DNA of 64,000 bases from Rhizobium sp. PP-CC-3A-592 (GCF_003217095.1 NZ_QJSR01000002.1:434001-498000); one strand, 5' to 3'. Shown: positions 9,707 through 21,043, counted from the stretch's first letter. Numbers and translations: made by a program. Notes: generated by a model from the letters alone, not told the origin.

Positions 9707-10165
9707 ATGCTGCGCGACACGATCAACGATGCCCTGAAGACGGCCATGAAGGCCAAGGATGCCCGCCGGGTTTCCACGCTGCGGCTGGTACAGGCCGCGC
9801 TGAAGGACCGCGATATCGCCAATCGCGGCGTCGGCAAGCCCGAGACGACCGATGACGAGCTGCTGCAGATCCTTGCGAAGATGGTCAAGCAGCGCGAAGA
9901 ATCGGCGAAGGTCTACGAGGATGCCGGCCGGCCGGAACTGGCCACGCATGAGCGCGAGGAAATCGTCATCATCGCCGACTTCCAGCCGGAGCAGTTCTCC
10001 GAAGCGCGGGTGAAGGAGGTCGTCACGGCCGCCATTGCCGATGCTGAGGCAACGGGCCCGAAGGACATGGGCAAGGTCATGGCGATCCTGAAGGAGCGGC
10101 ATGCCGGCCAGATGGATTTCGCCAAGGCATCCGGTGTGCTGAAGGGCCTTCTGTCGGGCGCCTGA
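9707..10165 (+). CDS. GatB/YqeY domain-containing protein
   Basis: 152 aa, starting MLRDTINDALKTAMKAKDAR with an AAGGGAG ribosome site 7 bases before the ATG. The whole protein is one YqeY domain: a helical N-terminal part (STLRLVQAALKDRDIANRG, KQREESAKVYEDAGR) and a C-terminal tail (GPKDMGKVMAILKERHAGQMDFAKASGVLKGLL) related to the tail of GatB in the tRNA-dependent amidotransferase. The family is often found beside dnaG and rpoD, as here. Its exact role is unknown; tRNA binding or amidotransferase assistance is only inferred from the domain. Confidence 0.93.
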   Translation: MLRDTINDALKTAMKAKDARRVSTLRLVQAALKDRDIANRGVGKPETTDDELLQILAKMVKQREESAKVYEDAGRPELATHEREEIVIIADFQPEQFSEARVKEVVTAAIADAEATGPKDMGKVMAILKERHAGQMDFAKASGVLKGLLSGA

Positions 10166-10309
10166 CGTCGCCCGTTTGCGCGATGTCCGGCGGTCGATGA
10201 CACGGCTGCCGGCTTCGCTTTTCCCGCCCGCGAGCGTCTTGCCTGTGGATAGCGGTGAGGGATGTTGCGCGCTGTAGCGGTACGGCGCGCAAGCGACTAT
10301 ATCGGGCGC

Positions 10310-12361
10310 ATGCGTTTTTCCCCGACCTTTCTCGAAGAGATCAAGGATCGCGTCCCGATTTCGGACGTGATCGGCAAACGCGTGACCTGGGACCGGAAGA
10401 AGACCAACGCGTCCAAGGGCGACTATTGGGCCTGCTGCCCCTTTCACGGAGAGAAATCGCCAAGCTTCCACTGCGAAGATCGGAAGGGGCGATACCACTG
10501 CTTCGGCTGCGGTGTTTCGGGCGATCATTTCCGGTTTCTGAACGAACTCGACGGGATGAGCTTTCCCGAGGCCGTGCAGCAGATCGCCGATCTCGCCGGC
10601 GTCGCCATGCCGCAGCCGGATGTGGAAGCGGAGAAACGCGACAGGGAGCGTTCGACCCTGCAGGACGTCATGGAAATGGCGACGCAATTCTTTCAGGATC
10701 AGCTTCAGACGGCGAACGGCGCCCGCGCCCGGGCCTATCTGCGTGACCGGGGCCTGACGGGGCGGACGATCGAGACGTTCCGGCTCGGTTACGCGCCGGA
10801 AAGCCGCAACGCCTTGAAAGAGCACCTTGCCAACAAGGGCATTCCGCGCGAGCAGATCGAGGCTTGCGGTCTCGTGGTGCACGGTCCCGACATCGCGGTA
10901 TCCTACGACCGTTTTCGCGACCGGATCATGTTTCCGATCCTGTCGTCGCGCGAGAAGGTGATCGCGTTCGGCGGGCGGGCCATGTCGCCCGATGCACCCG
11001 CGAAGTACCTCAACTCCAACGAGACCGAGCTCTTTCACAAGGGCAACGTGCTCTATAATTTTGCCCGTGCCCGCCGGACGCTGGGGGGCGCCGACGGCAA
11101 CGACACGATCATCGCCGTCGAAGGCTATATGGACGTCATCGCTCTCCATCAGGCCGGGATCGAGAACGCGGTGGCGCCGCTTGGGACGGCGCTGACCGAG
11201 AATCAGCTGGAGCTTCTCTGGAAGCTGACGCAGGAGCCGATCCTCTGCTTCGATGGCGATGGCGCCGGTATCCGCGCTGCCAATCGCGCCGTCGATCTGG
11301 CGCTGCCGCACCTGAAACCCGGCCGCTCCGTGCGGTTCGCGCTGCTGCCGGACGGCAAGGACCCCGACGATCTCGTGCGGGAAGAGGGGCGTGCGCCGTT
11401 TGACCGCGTGCTGGTGGCGGCGCGATCCCTTTCCGAAATGGTCTGGACCCGGGAGATTCAGTCGGGAAGCTTCGAGACGCCGGAAAAGCGGGCGGAGCTC
11501 GAGGCGAAGCTGAAGCAGGTCGTCGGCGTGATCGGCGACGAGAGCGTCCGCAGGCACTATGGGCAGGCGATGCGCGACCGGCTCAATACCTATCTGCGCG
11601 GGCCGCAGCGCTCCGGCTTCCAAGGCGGCGGCTTTCAGGGCGGAAACCATGGGCGCGGCGGAGGGACGGGCGGTTTCCAGCCCGGTGGCGGACAAAGGAG
11701 CGGCGGGCCAGGCGGTGGCCGATCCGGCGGTCGCGGCGGTTTCGGCAAGGAATCGGCGCCGATGCGCAGTCTTTCGGGCGTATCCGACCGGCTGGCGCGG
11801 TCCTCGATCGTCTCCGGCGTGCAGTCCCTGCCGCCGCTGAAGGAAAGCGTGCTGGCACTGACGATCGTCAATCATCCCGACGTGCTGTTTGCCGAGTATG
11901 ACGAGATCTCGGTGATCGACTACGAGAGCAAGGAGCTTCAGCGCCTCTGGTCGCAGGTGCTGAACGCGGCCGCCGCCAAGGGGCCGCGGCTGACGCGCGA
12001 GATGCTGGTGGAAAACCTGGAGGCCGCCGGTTTTGCCGGGCTTCTCGCCATGCTCGACCAGCAGGTTCGCTTCGCCCGCCTCTGGATCGCCACGCAGGCG
12101 GCCGATCCTGCCGATGCGCTGGAAGGCTATCGACAGGCTCTGGCGCTGCACAAGCGGACGAAGGCACTTCTCTGGCAGCGTCGCGAGCTGGAGCGGGATC
12201 TCGCACGGGCGACGGAAGACGGCGATGACGACCTGGCAAGCCTTGTCCTGCGCAATCTGGAAGAGGTGCAGAACGAAGTGGAGCGGCTGGAGAATCAGGA
12301 GGCGATTATCGAAGGATTCGGCGTGCTCTCCGGGCGGGTCAAAGGGCCGGGTGCCAAATGA
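10310..12361 (+). CDS. dnaG: DNA primase DnaG
   Basis: 683 aa. It makes the RNA primers for DNA replication and is recruited by the replicative helicase. The CHC2 zinc finger is intact: Cys43-x2-His46-x17-Cys64-x2-Cys67. The Toprim catalytic core follows, with VEGYMDV (about 270) and FDGDGAG (about 314). A roughly 50-residue glycine/arginine-rich linker (about 430-480, with GGGFQGG- and GGRSGG-type units) separates the core from the C-terminal helicase-binding domain. I chose the ATG at 10310 because homologues start MRFSP; an upstream ATG at 10262 would add 16 unconserved residues. It sits between yqeY and recQ/rpoD. Confidence 0.97.
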   Translation: MRFSPTFLEEIKDRVPISDVIGKRVTWDRKKTNASKGDYWACCPFHGEKSPSFHCEDRKGRYHCFGCGVSGDHFRFLNELDGMSFPEAVQQIADLAGVAMPQPDVEAEKRDRERSTLQDVMEMATQFFQDQLQTANGARARAYLRDRGLTGRTIETFRLGYAPESRNALKEHLANKGIPREQIEACGLVVHGPDIAVSYDRFRDRIMFPILSSREKVIAFGGRAMSPDAPAKYLNSNETELFHKGNVLYNFARARRTLGGADGNDTIIAVEGYMDVIALHQAGIENAVAPLGTALTENQLELLWKLTQEPILCFDGDGAGIRAANRAVDLALPHLKPGRSVRFALLPDGKDPDDLVREEGRAPFDRVLVAARSLSEMVWTREIQSGSFETPEKRAELEAKLKQVVGVIGDESVRRHYGQAMRDRLNTYLRGPQRSGFQGGGFQGGNHGRGGGTGGFQPGGGQRSGGPGGGRSGGRGGFGKESAPMRSLSGVSDRLARSSIVSGVQSLPPLKESVLALTIVNHPDVLFAEYDEISVIDYESKELQRLWSQVLNAAAAKGPRLTREMLVENLEAAGFAGLLAMLDQQVRFARLWIATQAADPADALEGYRQALALHKRTKALLWQRRELERDLARATEDGDDDLASLVLRNLEEVQNEVERLENQEAIIEGFGVLSGRVKGPGAK

Positions 12362-12467
12362 CGGATGGACTGTAGAGGTCATTCCGCGGCTCCTTGTCCT
12401 TGCTCCGGTTCATGGTTTCCGCCACGCGATCCGCTCTGGTCTGTGCGAAGAGGCGCGTGTCATTCAT
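12339..12467 (-). CDS. possible 42-aa small protein under an SOS box
   Basis: An open frame of 42 codons starts at the ATG complement of 12465-12467 and begins MNDTRLFAQTRADRVAETMN. It has a good ribosome site (AGGA, 7 bases from the ATG) and sits just downstream of a perfect alphaproteobacterial LexA box, whose edge lies 24 bases before the start. Its last 23 bases overlap the 3' end of dnaG on the other strand. The peptide is charged, with no membrane segment and no recognised domain. The evidence is position and signals only; it could be a chance frame, with the box serving recQ. Confidence 0.4.
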   Translation of the reverse strand: MNDTRLFAQTRADRVAETMNRSKDKEPRNDLYSPSVIWHPAL

Positions 12468-12490
12468 GAGACAATCCTAATTCATATTCT

Positions 12491-12505
12491 GAACAAATCA
12501 AGAAC
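12491..12505. promoter_or_regulatory. LexA (SOS) box
   Basis: GAAC-AAATCAA-GAAC matches the alphaproteobacterial LexA operator (GTTC-N7-GTTC on the other strand) exactly. It lies in the 275-base gap between dnaG and recQ. It could control recQ to the right or the small ORF to the left (12339-12467), or both. LexA recognition of this motif in rhizobia is established; binding at this copy is inferred. Confidence 0.75.
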
Positions 12506-12636
12506 AAATCGCTTTTCTTTCGCTTCTCTTTCTGTATTCTCGAGCCATGCCAGATGGGCAGGCAGGTGCACTCTGCTGTGGTCTTCGCGGCGTTCGGCAG
12601 CCAGCGCCCTCGCGCCGGCTGGTGGAATCGTGCAGA

Positions 12637-14574
12637 ATGGCTTTCATGACATCTTCTCAAGCGCCTTCTTTCTCGACACGGAACGATCCGCCTTTCGATC
12701 CGGTTCTCGATCCACCGGGCAGACAACGGCGGGAGTCCGCGCCGACCACATTTCGAGCGACCGGCAAGGCGCCGCTGGATGTGTTGAAAGCCGTCTATGG
12801 CTATTCCGTTTTTCGCGGACAGCAGGGTGATGTGGTCGAGCATGTGGTTTCGGGCGGGGATGCGGTGGTGCTGTTCCCGACGGGGGCCGGTAAGTCGCTT
12901 TGTTTCCAAGTGCCGGCGCTGTGCCGATCGGGGCTCGGGATCGTCGTGTCTCCCTTGATCGCACTGATGCGCGACCAGGTGGAGGCGTTGAAGGCGCTCG
13001 GCGTTCGGGCGGCGGCGCTGAACTCGTCGCTGTCGCGCGAGGACTTTATCGATGTGCGACGTTCCGTGCGCGACGGGACGCTCGATCTGCTCTACGTCAC
13101 GCCGGAGCGGATCGTGACAGACGGGTTTCGTGAGATGGTGGCGGGGGTGGAGATCGCACTGTTCGCGATCGACGAGGCGCATTGCGTATCGCAATGGGGG
13201 CATGATTTCCGGCCGGAATATCGCACGCTCGGGCAGCTTGCAACGCTCTATCCCGGCGTGCCGCGTCTCGCGCTGACGGCGACGGCCGATCCGCAGACGC
13301 GCGGCGATATCATCGAGCGGCTGGCACTGTCCGATGCGCGCGTGTTCAGCTCGAGTTTCGACCGGCCGAACATCGCCTACGAGATCGTCGAACGCGACCA
13401 GCCGCGCCAGCAATTGCTGCGCTTCCTCTCGCGGCACAAGGGGGCGAGCGGCATCGTCTATTGCCTGTCGCGTGCGAAGGTCGAGGACACGGCGGAATGG
13501 CTGAACGGGCAGGGCATCCGGGCGCGCGCCTACCATGCCGGCATGGACCGCGCTGTGCGTGACGCGAACCAGGATGCCTTCCTGAAGGAGGAAAACCTCT
13601 GTCTCGTGGCAACGGTCGCCTTCGGCATGGGGATCGACAAGCCGGATGTGCGCTATGTGGCGCATCTCGATCTGCCGGGCTCCGTCGAGGCCTATTACCA
13701 GGAGACAGGGCGCGCCGGACGTGACGGCATGCCGTCTCAGGCCTGGATGGCCTATGGCATGGCCGACGTCATTCAGCGGCGCAAGATGATCGACGAAGGC
13801 GGGGCGGCCGAGGACATCAAGCGCATCGAGCGGGGCAAGCTCGGGTCGCTTCTCGGCATCTGCGAGACGGCCTCCTGCAGGCGGCAGGCGATCCTCGCAC
13901 ATTTCGGCGAGCGTCATGCGGGCGGCTGTGGCAATTGCGATACCTGTCTGAACCCGGTCGAGACATGGGATGGCACCGAGGCGGCGATCAAGGCGCTGGC
14001 GGCCGTCTATCGCACGGGCGAACGCTTTGGCGCAGGTCACGTCATCGATGTGCTCACCGGCACGGTGAACGAGAAGACGACGCGGTTTGGCCATGCGGAT
14101 ATGCCGGTGTTCGGGGCGGGCAAGGAGATTGCGGCGAAGACCTGGCAGTCGATCCTGCGGCAGTTGCTGGCCGCCGGCTTCCTCAGCGTCGATCACGCCG
14201 CGTTCGGCGCCCTGAAGCTGGAGCCGACGGCACGCGCGGTCTTCAAGAAGGAAACGGAAGTGCGGTTCCGCAAGGACCGTCCGACATCTGCCAAGGCGGC
14301 CAGAAATGCACGCTCGCCGGCAGCAAAGGAAAAGGCGGCACTGGACGGGTCGGATCTCGAACTCTTCGAGGCGCTCAGGGGGACGCGCGCGGAAATTGCC
14401 CGCGGCATGAACGTGCCACCCTATGTCGTCTTCCCGGATACGACGCTGATCGCGCTTGCCAAGATGCGGCCTGATGATGCGGACGATCTGCTGGATGTTC
14501 CCGGCATCGGGCAGAGCAAGAAGGAGCGGTTCGGCGAGCAGTTCCTGGAGGTCATCCGGACGTTCCGCGGATAG
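12637..14574 (+). CDS. recQ: ATP-dependent DNA helicase RecQ
   Basis: 645 aa from the ATG at 12637 (alternatives at 12646 and 12547; none has a strong ribosome site). This 3'-5' helicase acts in recombination and fork repair. Motifs run in order: Walker A PTGAGKS, the DEAH box in [17 protein letters not shown] (helicase and aromatic-rich loop), the helicase C-terminal motif [15 protein letters not shown], a four-cysteine zinc site (CETASCRRQ ... CGNCDTC), an RQC winged-helix region, and a C-terminal HRDC domain ending [20 protein letters not shown]. The perfect SOS box upstream suggests possible damage induction. It lies between dnaG and rpoD. Confidence 0.95.
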   Translation: MAFMTSSQAPSFSTRNDPPFDPVLDPPGRQRRESAPTTFRATGKAPLDVLKAVYGYSVFRGQQGDVVEHVVSGGDAVVLFPTGAGKSLCFQVPALCRSGLGIVVSPLIALMRDQVEALKALGVRAAALNSSLSREDFIDVRRSVRDGTLDLLYVTPERIVTDGFREMVAGVEIALFAIDEAHCVSQWGHDFRPEYRTLGQLATLYPGVPRLALTATADPQTRGDIIERLALSDARVFSSSFDRPNIAYEIVERDQPRQQLLRFLSRHKGASGIVYCLSRAKVEDTAEWLNGQGIRARAYHAGMDRAVRDANQDAFLKEENLCLVATVAFGMGIDKPDVRYVAHLDLPGSVEAYYQETGRAGRDGMPSQAWMAYGMADVIQRRKMIDEGGAAEDIKRIERGKLGSLLGICETASCRRQAILAHFGERHAGGCGNCDTCLNPVETWDGTEAAIKALAAVYRTGERFGAGHVIDVLTGTVNEKTTRFGHADMPVFGAGKEIAAKTWQSILRQLLAAGFLSVDHAAFGALKLEPTARAVFKKETEVRFRKDRPTSAKAARNARSPAAKEKAALDGSDLELFEALRGTRAEIARGMNVPPYVVFPDTTLIALAKMRPDDADDLLDVPGIGQSKKERFGEQFLEVIRTFRG

Positions 14575-15162
14575 TGTCCGCCCGTCCTTAAGCATGCCTT
14601 TCGACCGTGTGCCGTGGTTCAGCGGGACCGTCACGCGCGAACGCAGACTTCGTCCTGTTGGAAGGCTCTTTTCATGCCAAGTGCAAGAAAGTCTTGTGAG
14701 ATGTGACTTACCCGTGTGGGCGTCTCGGGTGAAAAGAGACAAGCGCGGTTGCTTGCGTGCGCAACCTTTCGTCTTGCTCTTGTCTTGCGGGTGAAACGTC
14801 CTACATCTGCCTAGCAGATAGACATAGCGGCAATGCCGAGCCTTAATTCCGGCGTTTTTCGCCTAATTGCGCTGTTTTCCGCCGGAAGAGCTTGACGTAG
14901 CCGAAGAATCTGGGAATCAACCGTCTTTGGCTTGGAAGGTTTATTGGATACGGCGGAAACGATCATCATGCAAGTGATGTTTGGAGCGTGCTGCTGTCGC
15001 AGCCGACCGGGATGACCGCGGCAGATGCCGTGGTTAATCGGGAATTAATATCAGCCCGTTAGGTCAGGGGTAATGTTCGCGGTGTTGCGCCGAAAAGCGC
15101 CCGGGCCACACGGCTCGTCACCGCTCCAACGTGGAATGCTGGTCCAAAGAAAGCGACGAAGA
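14575..15162 (+). other. long intergenic region before rpoD
   Basis: 588 bases without a credible gene. A possible sigma-70 promoter, TTGTCT-N16-TACATC, is at 14780-14807. A TTGACG hexamer at 14892-14897 lacks a good -10. Short in-frame extensions of rpoD exist (from 15073) but start in unconserved sequence. A long 5' leader for rpoD, or more than one promoter, is likely. Confidence 0.45.
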
Positions 15163-17217
<2,055 letters not shown>

Positions 17218-17243
17218 GCCACTCACTCAAGCACGATAACCAA

Positions 17244-17275
17244 ACGGCGCCCGCGACAAGCGGGCGCCGTTTTCG
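17244..17275 (+). terminator. rpoD terminator
   Basis: A perfect 10-bp stem (ACGGCGCCCG / CGGGCGCCGT) with a 7-base loop is followed by TTTTCG, 27 bases after the rpoD stop. Confidence 0.88.
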
Positions 17276-17328
17276 TTTGCGGGCCGGGGTGCGCGGGAAC
17301 TGAAGGTATCCTGCGCCGGCCGGCCTCC

Positions 17329-17357
17329 TTGACTGTCGGCGGTAAGCTGCATACGCT
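17329..17357 (+). promoter_or_regulatory. candidate sigma-70 promoter for the GNAT gene
   Basis: TTGACT, 17 bases, then TACGCT. The -35 is good and the -10 moderate. It lies about 160 bases before the acetyltransferase start in an otherwise empty gap after the rpoD terminator. Confidence 0.4.
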
Positions 17358-17518
17358 TTGCCTCATGAACCGCATCTGCCTCATGACGACCTGCATCGTG
17401 ACATCCCGCATGGGGTGTGCGGAGCGTTGTCGGGACTGATCGTCTGTTCCGCCGTCCGTGCCCCCTTCCAAAGGGTGGCCCGGTGACGGTTCGCCCTTGA
17501 CACTTCAAGGAGCGATCC

Positions 17519-18094
17519 ATGTCTGATGCATTACCTTTCTCCCATCCTCACGCCGATCGTCGTCTTCCCGAAGGGCTGAGACTTCGAGCGGCCGAGCAGC
17601 GCGATATTGCGGGGATCACGGAGCTTTCCAATCTTCCGCTTTATCGGGCGGGCACGCAAAGGCTGCCGTTTCAAAGCGAAGACGCCACGGCGCGGTGGTT
17701 GGGGGCAGGCGGGGAGGCGCCATCAACGGTGGTGGTGGCGGAGATCGATGGGCGAATCGTCGGGCTGGGCGGCTTGCACCGCCAGTCCGGCCGGCGCCAG
17801 CATGTCGCCATTCTCGGCCTCGGCGTTCATGACGATTTTCAACGGCTGGGTATCGGTGTGGCGCTGCTCGATGCGCTGCTGGATGCGGCTTTCAACTGGC
17901 TGCAGATCCGGCGCGTGGAACTGACGGTGTTTTCCGACAATGCGGGCGCGATCGCGCTTTACGAGCGGGCTGGCTTTCGGCGCGAGGGCCTGTTGCGGGC
18001 CTATGCGTTTCGCAACGGTGCCTATGCCGATGTCATCGCCATGGCGCTGATGTCATGGGACCTCGGCTTTGAATCTGTGCAGGCAGAAAGCTGA
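17519..18094 (+). CDS. GNAT family N-acetyltransferase
   Basis: 191 aa with AAGGAG 6 bases before the ATG. The acetyl-CoA-binding signature is visible in the middle (LGVHDDFQRLGIGVALLDALLD) and the family's C-terminal motif in VFSDNAGAIALYERAGFRREG. The layout resembles small-molecule or antibiotic acetyltransferases (RimI/PhnO-like group) rather than a ribosomal one, but the acceptor cannot be predicted. It appears monocistronic. Confidence 0.9.
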   Translation: MSDALPFSHPHADRRLPEGLRLRAAEQRDIAGITELSNLPLYRAGTQRLPFQSEDATARWLGAGGEAPSTVVVAEIDGRIVGLGGLHRQSGRRQHVAILGLGVHDDFQRLGIGVALLDALLDAAFNWLQIRRVELTVFSDNAGAIALYERAGFRREGLLRAYAFRNGAYADVIAMALMSWDLGFESVQAES

Positions 18095-18103
18095 TCGTTA
18101 TCC

Positions 18104-19414
18104 GTGGCGAGAAAACGCAGGCGAGACCGCCCTCCGCTTGGTCTTGCGGCGGAAAGTGCCTATGTCCATCCCGTGACATCAGATTCTTCTCAGCGGCGGT
18201 ACGATAAACCTCTCCTGGCGGTTCTCGCCTCGCTCGCGCTCCATGCCGCCGTGGTTGCGCCGTTCCTCCTGCAACTTCCCGAGACAACGGCGGAGGCGCC
18301 CGTCGAGCCGAGTGTCACCGTGGAAATCGTGCCCGAGCCGGAACCACAGCCGCCGCAGCCAGAGCCCGAGGCCACGAAAGCGGAGAAGGCACCGCGGTCG
18401 CCGGCCGCGGCCTCCAAGCCGGAGTCTGCATCTCCTCCCCCACCACCCGGCGCGACACCGGCTCCGGCCGAACCGCCGCCGCCCGCCGCGCCATCGCGAC
18501 CCTTCGAAGCGTCTGCGGCGGCGGAGCCGGATGCGCCTCCGGATCCCGTCGATATGCCGGCACCGGATGGCAAGGCCAAACAAGCTGATACGGTACCGCC
18601 CGAGCCGGTCGGGGCGCCACCGACGAGCCCTGCGCAAGCCGCGGAGAAACCGGATACGGCACCTCCCGCCACGGCCAAAGCGCCCGTCGCGGAATCGACG
18701 CCGGGTGCGGCCGTGTTACCAGCGCCTGCGCCCGAACAGACGGAGACGCCGCCGGCCGTACCGGAGATCCTCGCGGGCACGACGATGTCGGGCGAAGGAA
18801 AGGGGGAGGCCGTTACGCCCGTGTCACCCAAGTCCGCCGTCGAGCCACCTTCCGCGGAGCAAGAGCAGCAGCCTCCGCGCGAAATACCTCCCCGCGCGAT
18901 GGATAGTAAGATCCCAGAAGAAATGCCAACCACTCCGACGCCCGAGGGCAGCGACACCTCACCGATGACGCCAAGTGAGCAGGCGGCCTATGTTCCCGCC
19001 ACGCCTGCCATCCCGCAGGCAAAGCCGACACCGGCGCCGGCACCGAAGCCGGCGAAGACGCTCTATTCCAAGAACATTCTGGCGGATCCGCGCGTGCGCG
19101 GCGCCTTGGACAAGTTGCCGCCGGAAGCACGTCTCGTGCAGATCTGCAGCATCGAGGCGCTTGAGCAGACACGACACTCCAGTGCGGCGTTTGTCCCGGA
19201 GATTATCAAGGTGTTCGGGAGGAATGGCGGGTTGATCTCCGGGCAGCATCTCAGCGCCCGCGGTGGCGCCGTCCGATCCCGCGGCGTGTGGCGCGAGATC
19301 ACGTTCGAATGCACCGTCAACGCCACGTTCGATACGATTACGGCCTTCCGCTTTGCCCTTGGTGGAGCGATTCCGCGCAGCGCCTGGGCCAGCCGCCGTC
19401 TCCCGGCGGATTGA
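18104..19414 (+). CDS. TonB-like anchored, proline-rich protein with DUF930 domain
   Basis: 436 aa from the GTG at 18104; a second GTG at 18173 would remove the first 23 residues, and neither has a clear ribosome site. A single hydrophobic segment (LLAVLASLALHAAVVAPFLL, about residues 37-56) resembles the TonB anchor. It is followed by about 250 residues rich in proline, glutamate and alanine (PEPEPQPPQPE-type repeats). The C-terminal 110 residues (DPRVRGALDKLPPEARLVQI onwards) match DUF930, a family of unknown function. The layout predicts an inner-membrane protein reaching into the periplasm. The usual TonB C-terminal domain is absent, so energy coupling is not proven. Confidence 0.8.
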   Translation: MARKRRRDRPPLGLAAESAYVHPVTSDSSQRRYDKPLLAVLASLALHAAVVAPFLLQLPETTAEAPVEPSVTVEIVPEPEPQPPQPEPEATKAEKAPRSPAAASKPESASPPPPPGATPAPAEPPPPAAPSRPFEASAAAEPDAPPDPVDMPAPDGKAKQADTVPPEPVGAPPTSPAQAAEKPDTAPPATAKAPVAESTPGAAVLPAPAPEQTETPPAVPEILAGTTMSGEGKGEAVTPVSPKSAVEPPSAEQEQQPPREIPPRAMDSKIPEEMPTTPTPEGSDTSPMTPSEQAAYVPATPAIPQAKPTPAPAPKPAKTLYSKNILADPRVRGALDKLPPEARLVQICSIEALEQTRHSSAAFVPEIIKVFGRNGGLISGQHLSARGGAVRSRGVWREITFECTVNATFDTITAFRFALGGAIPRSAWASRRLPAD

Positions 19415-19521
19415 GATCGCATCTTTCCCGGCCTGCCTGAGCCTCGTTGCGGAACATCTCGCCAGCCTTCGCCTTCCTTTGCCATGACGAATGCACGCTC
19501 TTGCGCGTGAAAGGAGAAGAT

Positions 19522-19875
19522 ATGACCTACGTCGATGGTTTCATCGTCGCCGTGCGCCGGGATCGGCTTGACGCCTATGCGGACCTGGCGCGGGCGGCCG
19601 GCGCGGTCTGGAAGGCGCACGGGGCGCTGGATTACGTGGAATGCGTCGGCGACGATCTGCCCTATGGGCAGGTCACCTCGTTTCCCCGCGCCGTGCAGGC
19701 AACCGGGGATGAGGTGGTGATCTTCGCCTGGATCGTCTACGCCTCCAAGGCCGAGCGGGACCTGATCGTGCCGAAGGTCATGGCGGATCCGCGACTGAAA
19801 ATCGCCCCGGACGCCATGCCGTTCGACGGGCAGAGAATGATCTATGGTGGGTTCAACACGCTGGTTCAGGTATAG
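19522..19875 (+). CDS. DUF1428 family protein
   Basis: 117 aa, starting MTYVDGFIVAVRRDRLDAYA with AAGGAGA 8 bases upstream. The YVDGFV start, the central HGALDYVECVGDD and the C-terminal FDGQRMIYGGFNTL are typical of DUF1428, small cytoplasmic proteins with an alpha/beta ferredoxin-like (dimeric barrel) fold and no assigned reaction. It stands alone upstream of the YjbQ gene. Confidence 0.88.
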   Translation: MTYVDGFIVAVRRDRLDAYADLARAAGAVWKAHGALDYVECVGDDLPYGQVTSFPRAVQATGDEVVIFAWIVYASKAERDLIVPKVMADPRLKIAPDAMPFDGQRMIYGGFNTLVQV

Positions 19876-19914
19876 AACAGGCTTCCGCCGATCCATCAGC
19901 ATCCGGGAGATGTC

Positions 19915-20337
19915 ATGCCACAGACCATGCTGACCGTATCGACCCGCGGCGCGGGGCTCTACGAGTTTACCGGCGAGGTGCAGGCCTTCGTGCGACAGTC
20001 CGGGGTCGAGGAGGGCTTGCTGACGGTGTTCGTCCGTCACACCTCCTGCTCGCTGCTCATCCAGGAAAATGCCGATCCCGACGTGCGGCGGGATCTCGAC
20101 ACGTTCTTCTCGCGCCTCGTGCCGCCGTCCGACGACCCGTCGATGCGGTGGGTCATTCACACCGACGAGGGGCCCGACGACATGCCGGCGCATATCAAGG
20201 CGGCACTCACCGCCGTGTCGATCGGCATTCCCGTATCGGCGGGGCGCCTTGTGCTCGGCACGTGGCAAGGCCTCTATCTCTTCGAACATCGCCAGCGCCC
20301 GCATCGGCGCGAGGTGGTGCTTCATATCGGACGCTAA
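19915..20337 (+). CDS. YjbQ/UPF0047 family protein
   Basis: 140 aa covering the complete UPF0047 domain: an N-terminal strand region (MLTVSTRGAGLYEFT), the motif FVRHTSCSLLIQENADP, an acidic loop, HTDEGPDDMPAHIKAAL, and GTWQGLYLFEHR at the end. The conserved histidines and GTWQ are intact. Members can give weak thiamine-phosphate synthase activity and are often annotated that way; the true role is unsettled. It lies 39 bases after the DUF1428 gene and may be co-transcribed with it. Confidence 0.92.
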   Translation: MPQTMLTVSTRGAGLYEFTGEVQAFVRQSGVEEGLLTVFVRHTSCSLLIQENADPDVRRDLDTFFSRLVPPSDDPSMRWVIHTDEGPDDMPAHIKAALTAVSIGIPVSAGRLVLGTWQGLYLFEHRQRPHRREVVLHIGR

Positions 20338-20468
20338 TCGACGGCACTCGTTCCGCTCACTCAGAAGCGATCTGGACGAGCCTTCGCTTGACATCGGCGG
20401 CTCCCGCATCATCTTTTCTCATGAGCCTTTGCTTTCATAAAGCGCGGGCGGACGACGATGGAGGAGAG

Positions 20469-20873
20469 ATGACCGACGTACAGACGATCGCGCAGCGCTT
20501 CATGGAGGCCCTGAACCATCGCGATTTCGAGACGATCGCAGGGTTTCTGGACGAAGATGCGGCACTGGATACCCTGACTGGACAGCGCGCCATCGGCTCG
20601 CATCCGTTGCGCTTGGCGATCATGAGCTATTTTCGGCATTTTGACGAAGAATTCGTCGATATGGTGCCGATGCGCGATCAGCTTGGCCAGCGCGTTGCCG
20701 TGGATGTCACGGCGCGCGGACACTATCGCGAGAGCATGGCCGGCTTTCCCCCGGCAAGCGGGCAGTCCTATTCGATCCCGAGTGTCTTCGTCTTCGAGTT
20801 CGATGGGCCGAGCGTGACGCGCCTCACCCATTACCGCAACATCCGCATCTTCGAGCAGCAATTGCTGCGCTAG
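20469..20873 (+). CDS. SnoaL-like / NTF2-fold protein
   Basis: 134 aa. The start (MTDVQTIAQRFMEALNHRDF), an early FLDEDA and the strand-rich C-terminal half (YSIPSVFVFEFDGPSVTRLT, HYRNIRIFEQQLL) match the SnoaL-like branch of the NTF2 superfamily, small cone-shaped enzymes or ligand-binding proteins. A GGAGAG ribosome site precedes the ATG. There is no signal peptide. The substrate cannot be predicted and the neighbours give no hint. Confidence 0.82.
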   Translation: MTDVQTIAQRFMEALNHRDFETIAGFLDEDAALDTLTGQRAIGSHPLRLAIMSYFRHFDEEFVDMVPMRDQLGQRVAVDVTARGHYRESMAGFPPASGQSYSIPSVFVFEFDGPSVTRLTHYRNIRIFEQQLLR

Positions 20874-21043
20874 AGCGCATCTCTTCGGGCGACTCGTTCA
20901 AAATGAACGGTACGTGAATGTGCGATTTTACCTACATTCAGCTTCCTCGCGCTAGAAAGGGGTCCTTCGCCGGAAGATGGCGAGCAACAAATGAACGCCC
21001 TGCGGCGACGCCGGTGCGCTCCAGACGATCGAGGAAACGCTCC

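Noticed and set aside
9377-12382. Upstream extension of the carA frame to a 1405-codon protein
   Set aside because: The added part is antisense to yqeY and dnaG and has no family resemblance; CarA is complete from 9376.
12460-14742. A 760-codon minus-strand frame opposite recQ
   Set aside because: Antisense of a complete RecQ with all motifs; no ribosome site or domain.
14575-15162. A structured RNA or extra gene before rpoD
   Set aside because: No convincing stem, ribosome-site-plus-frame pair or conserved motif could be found by eye.
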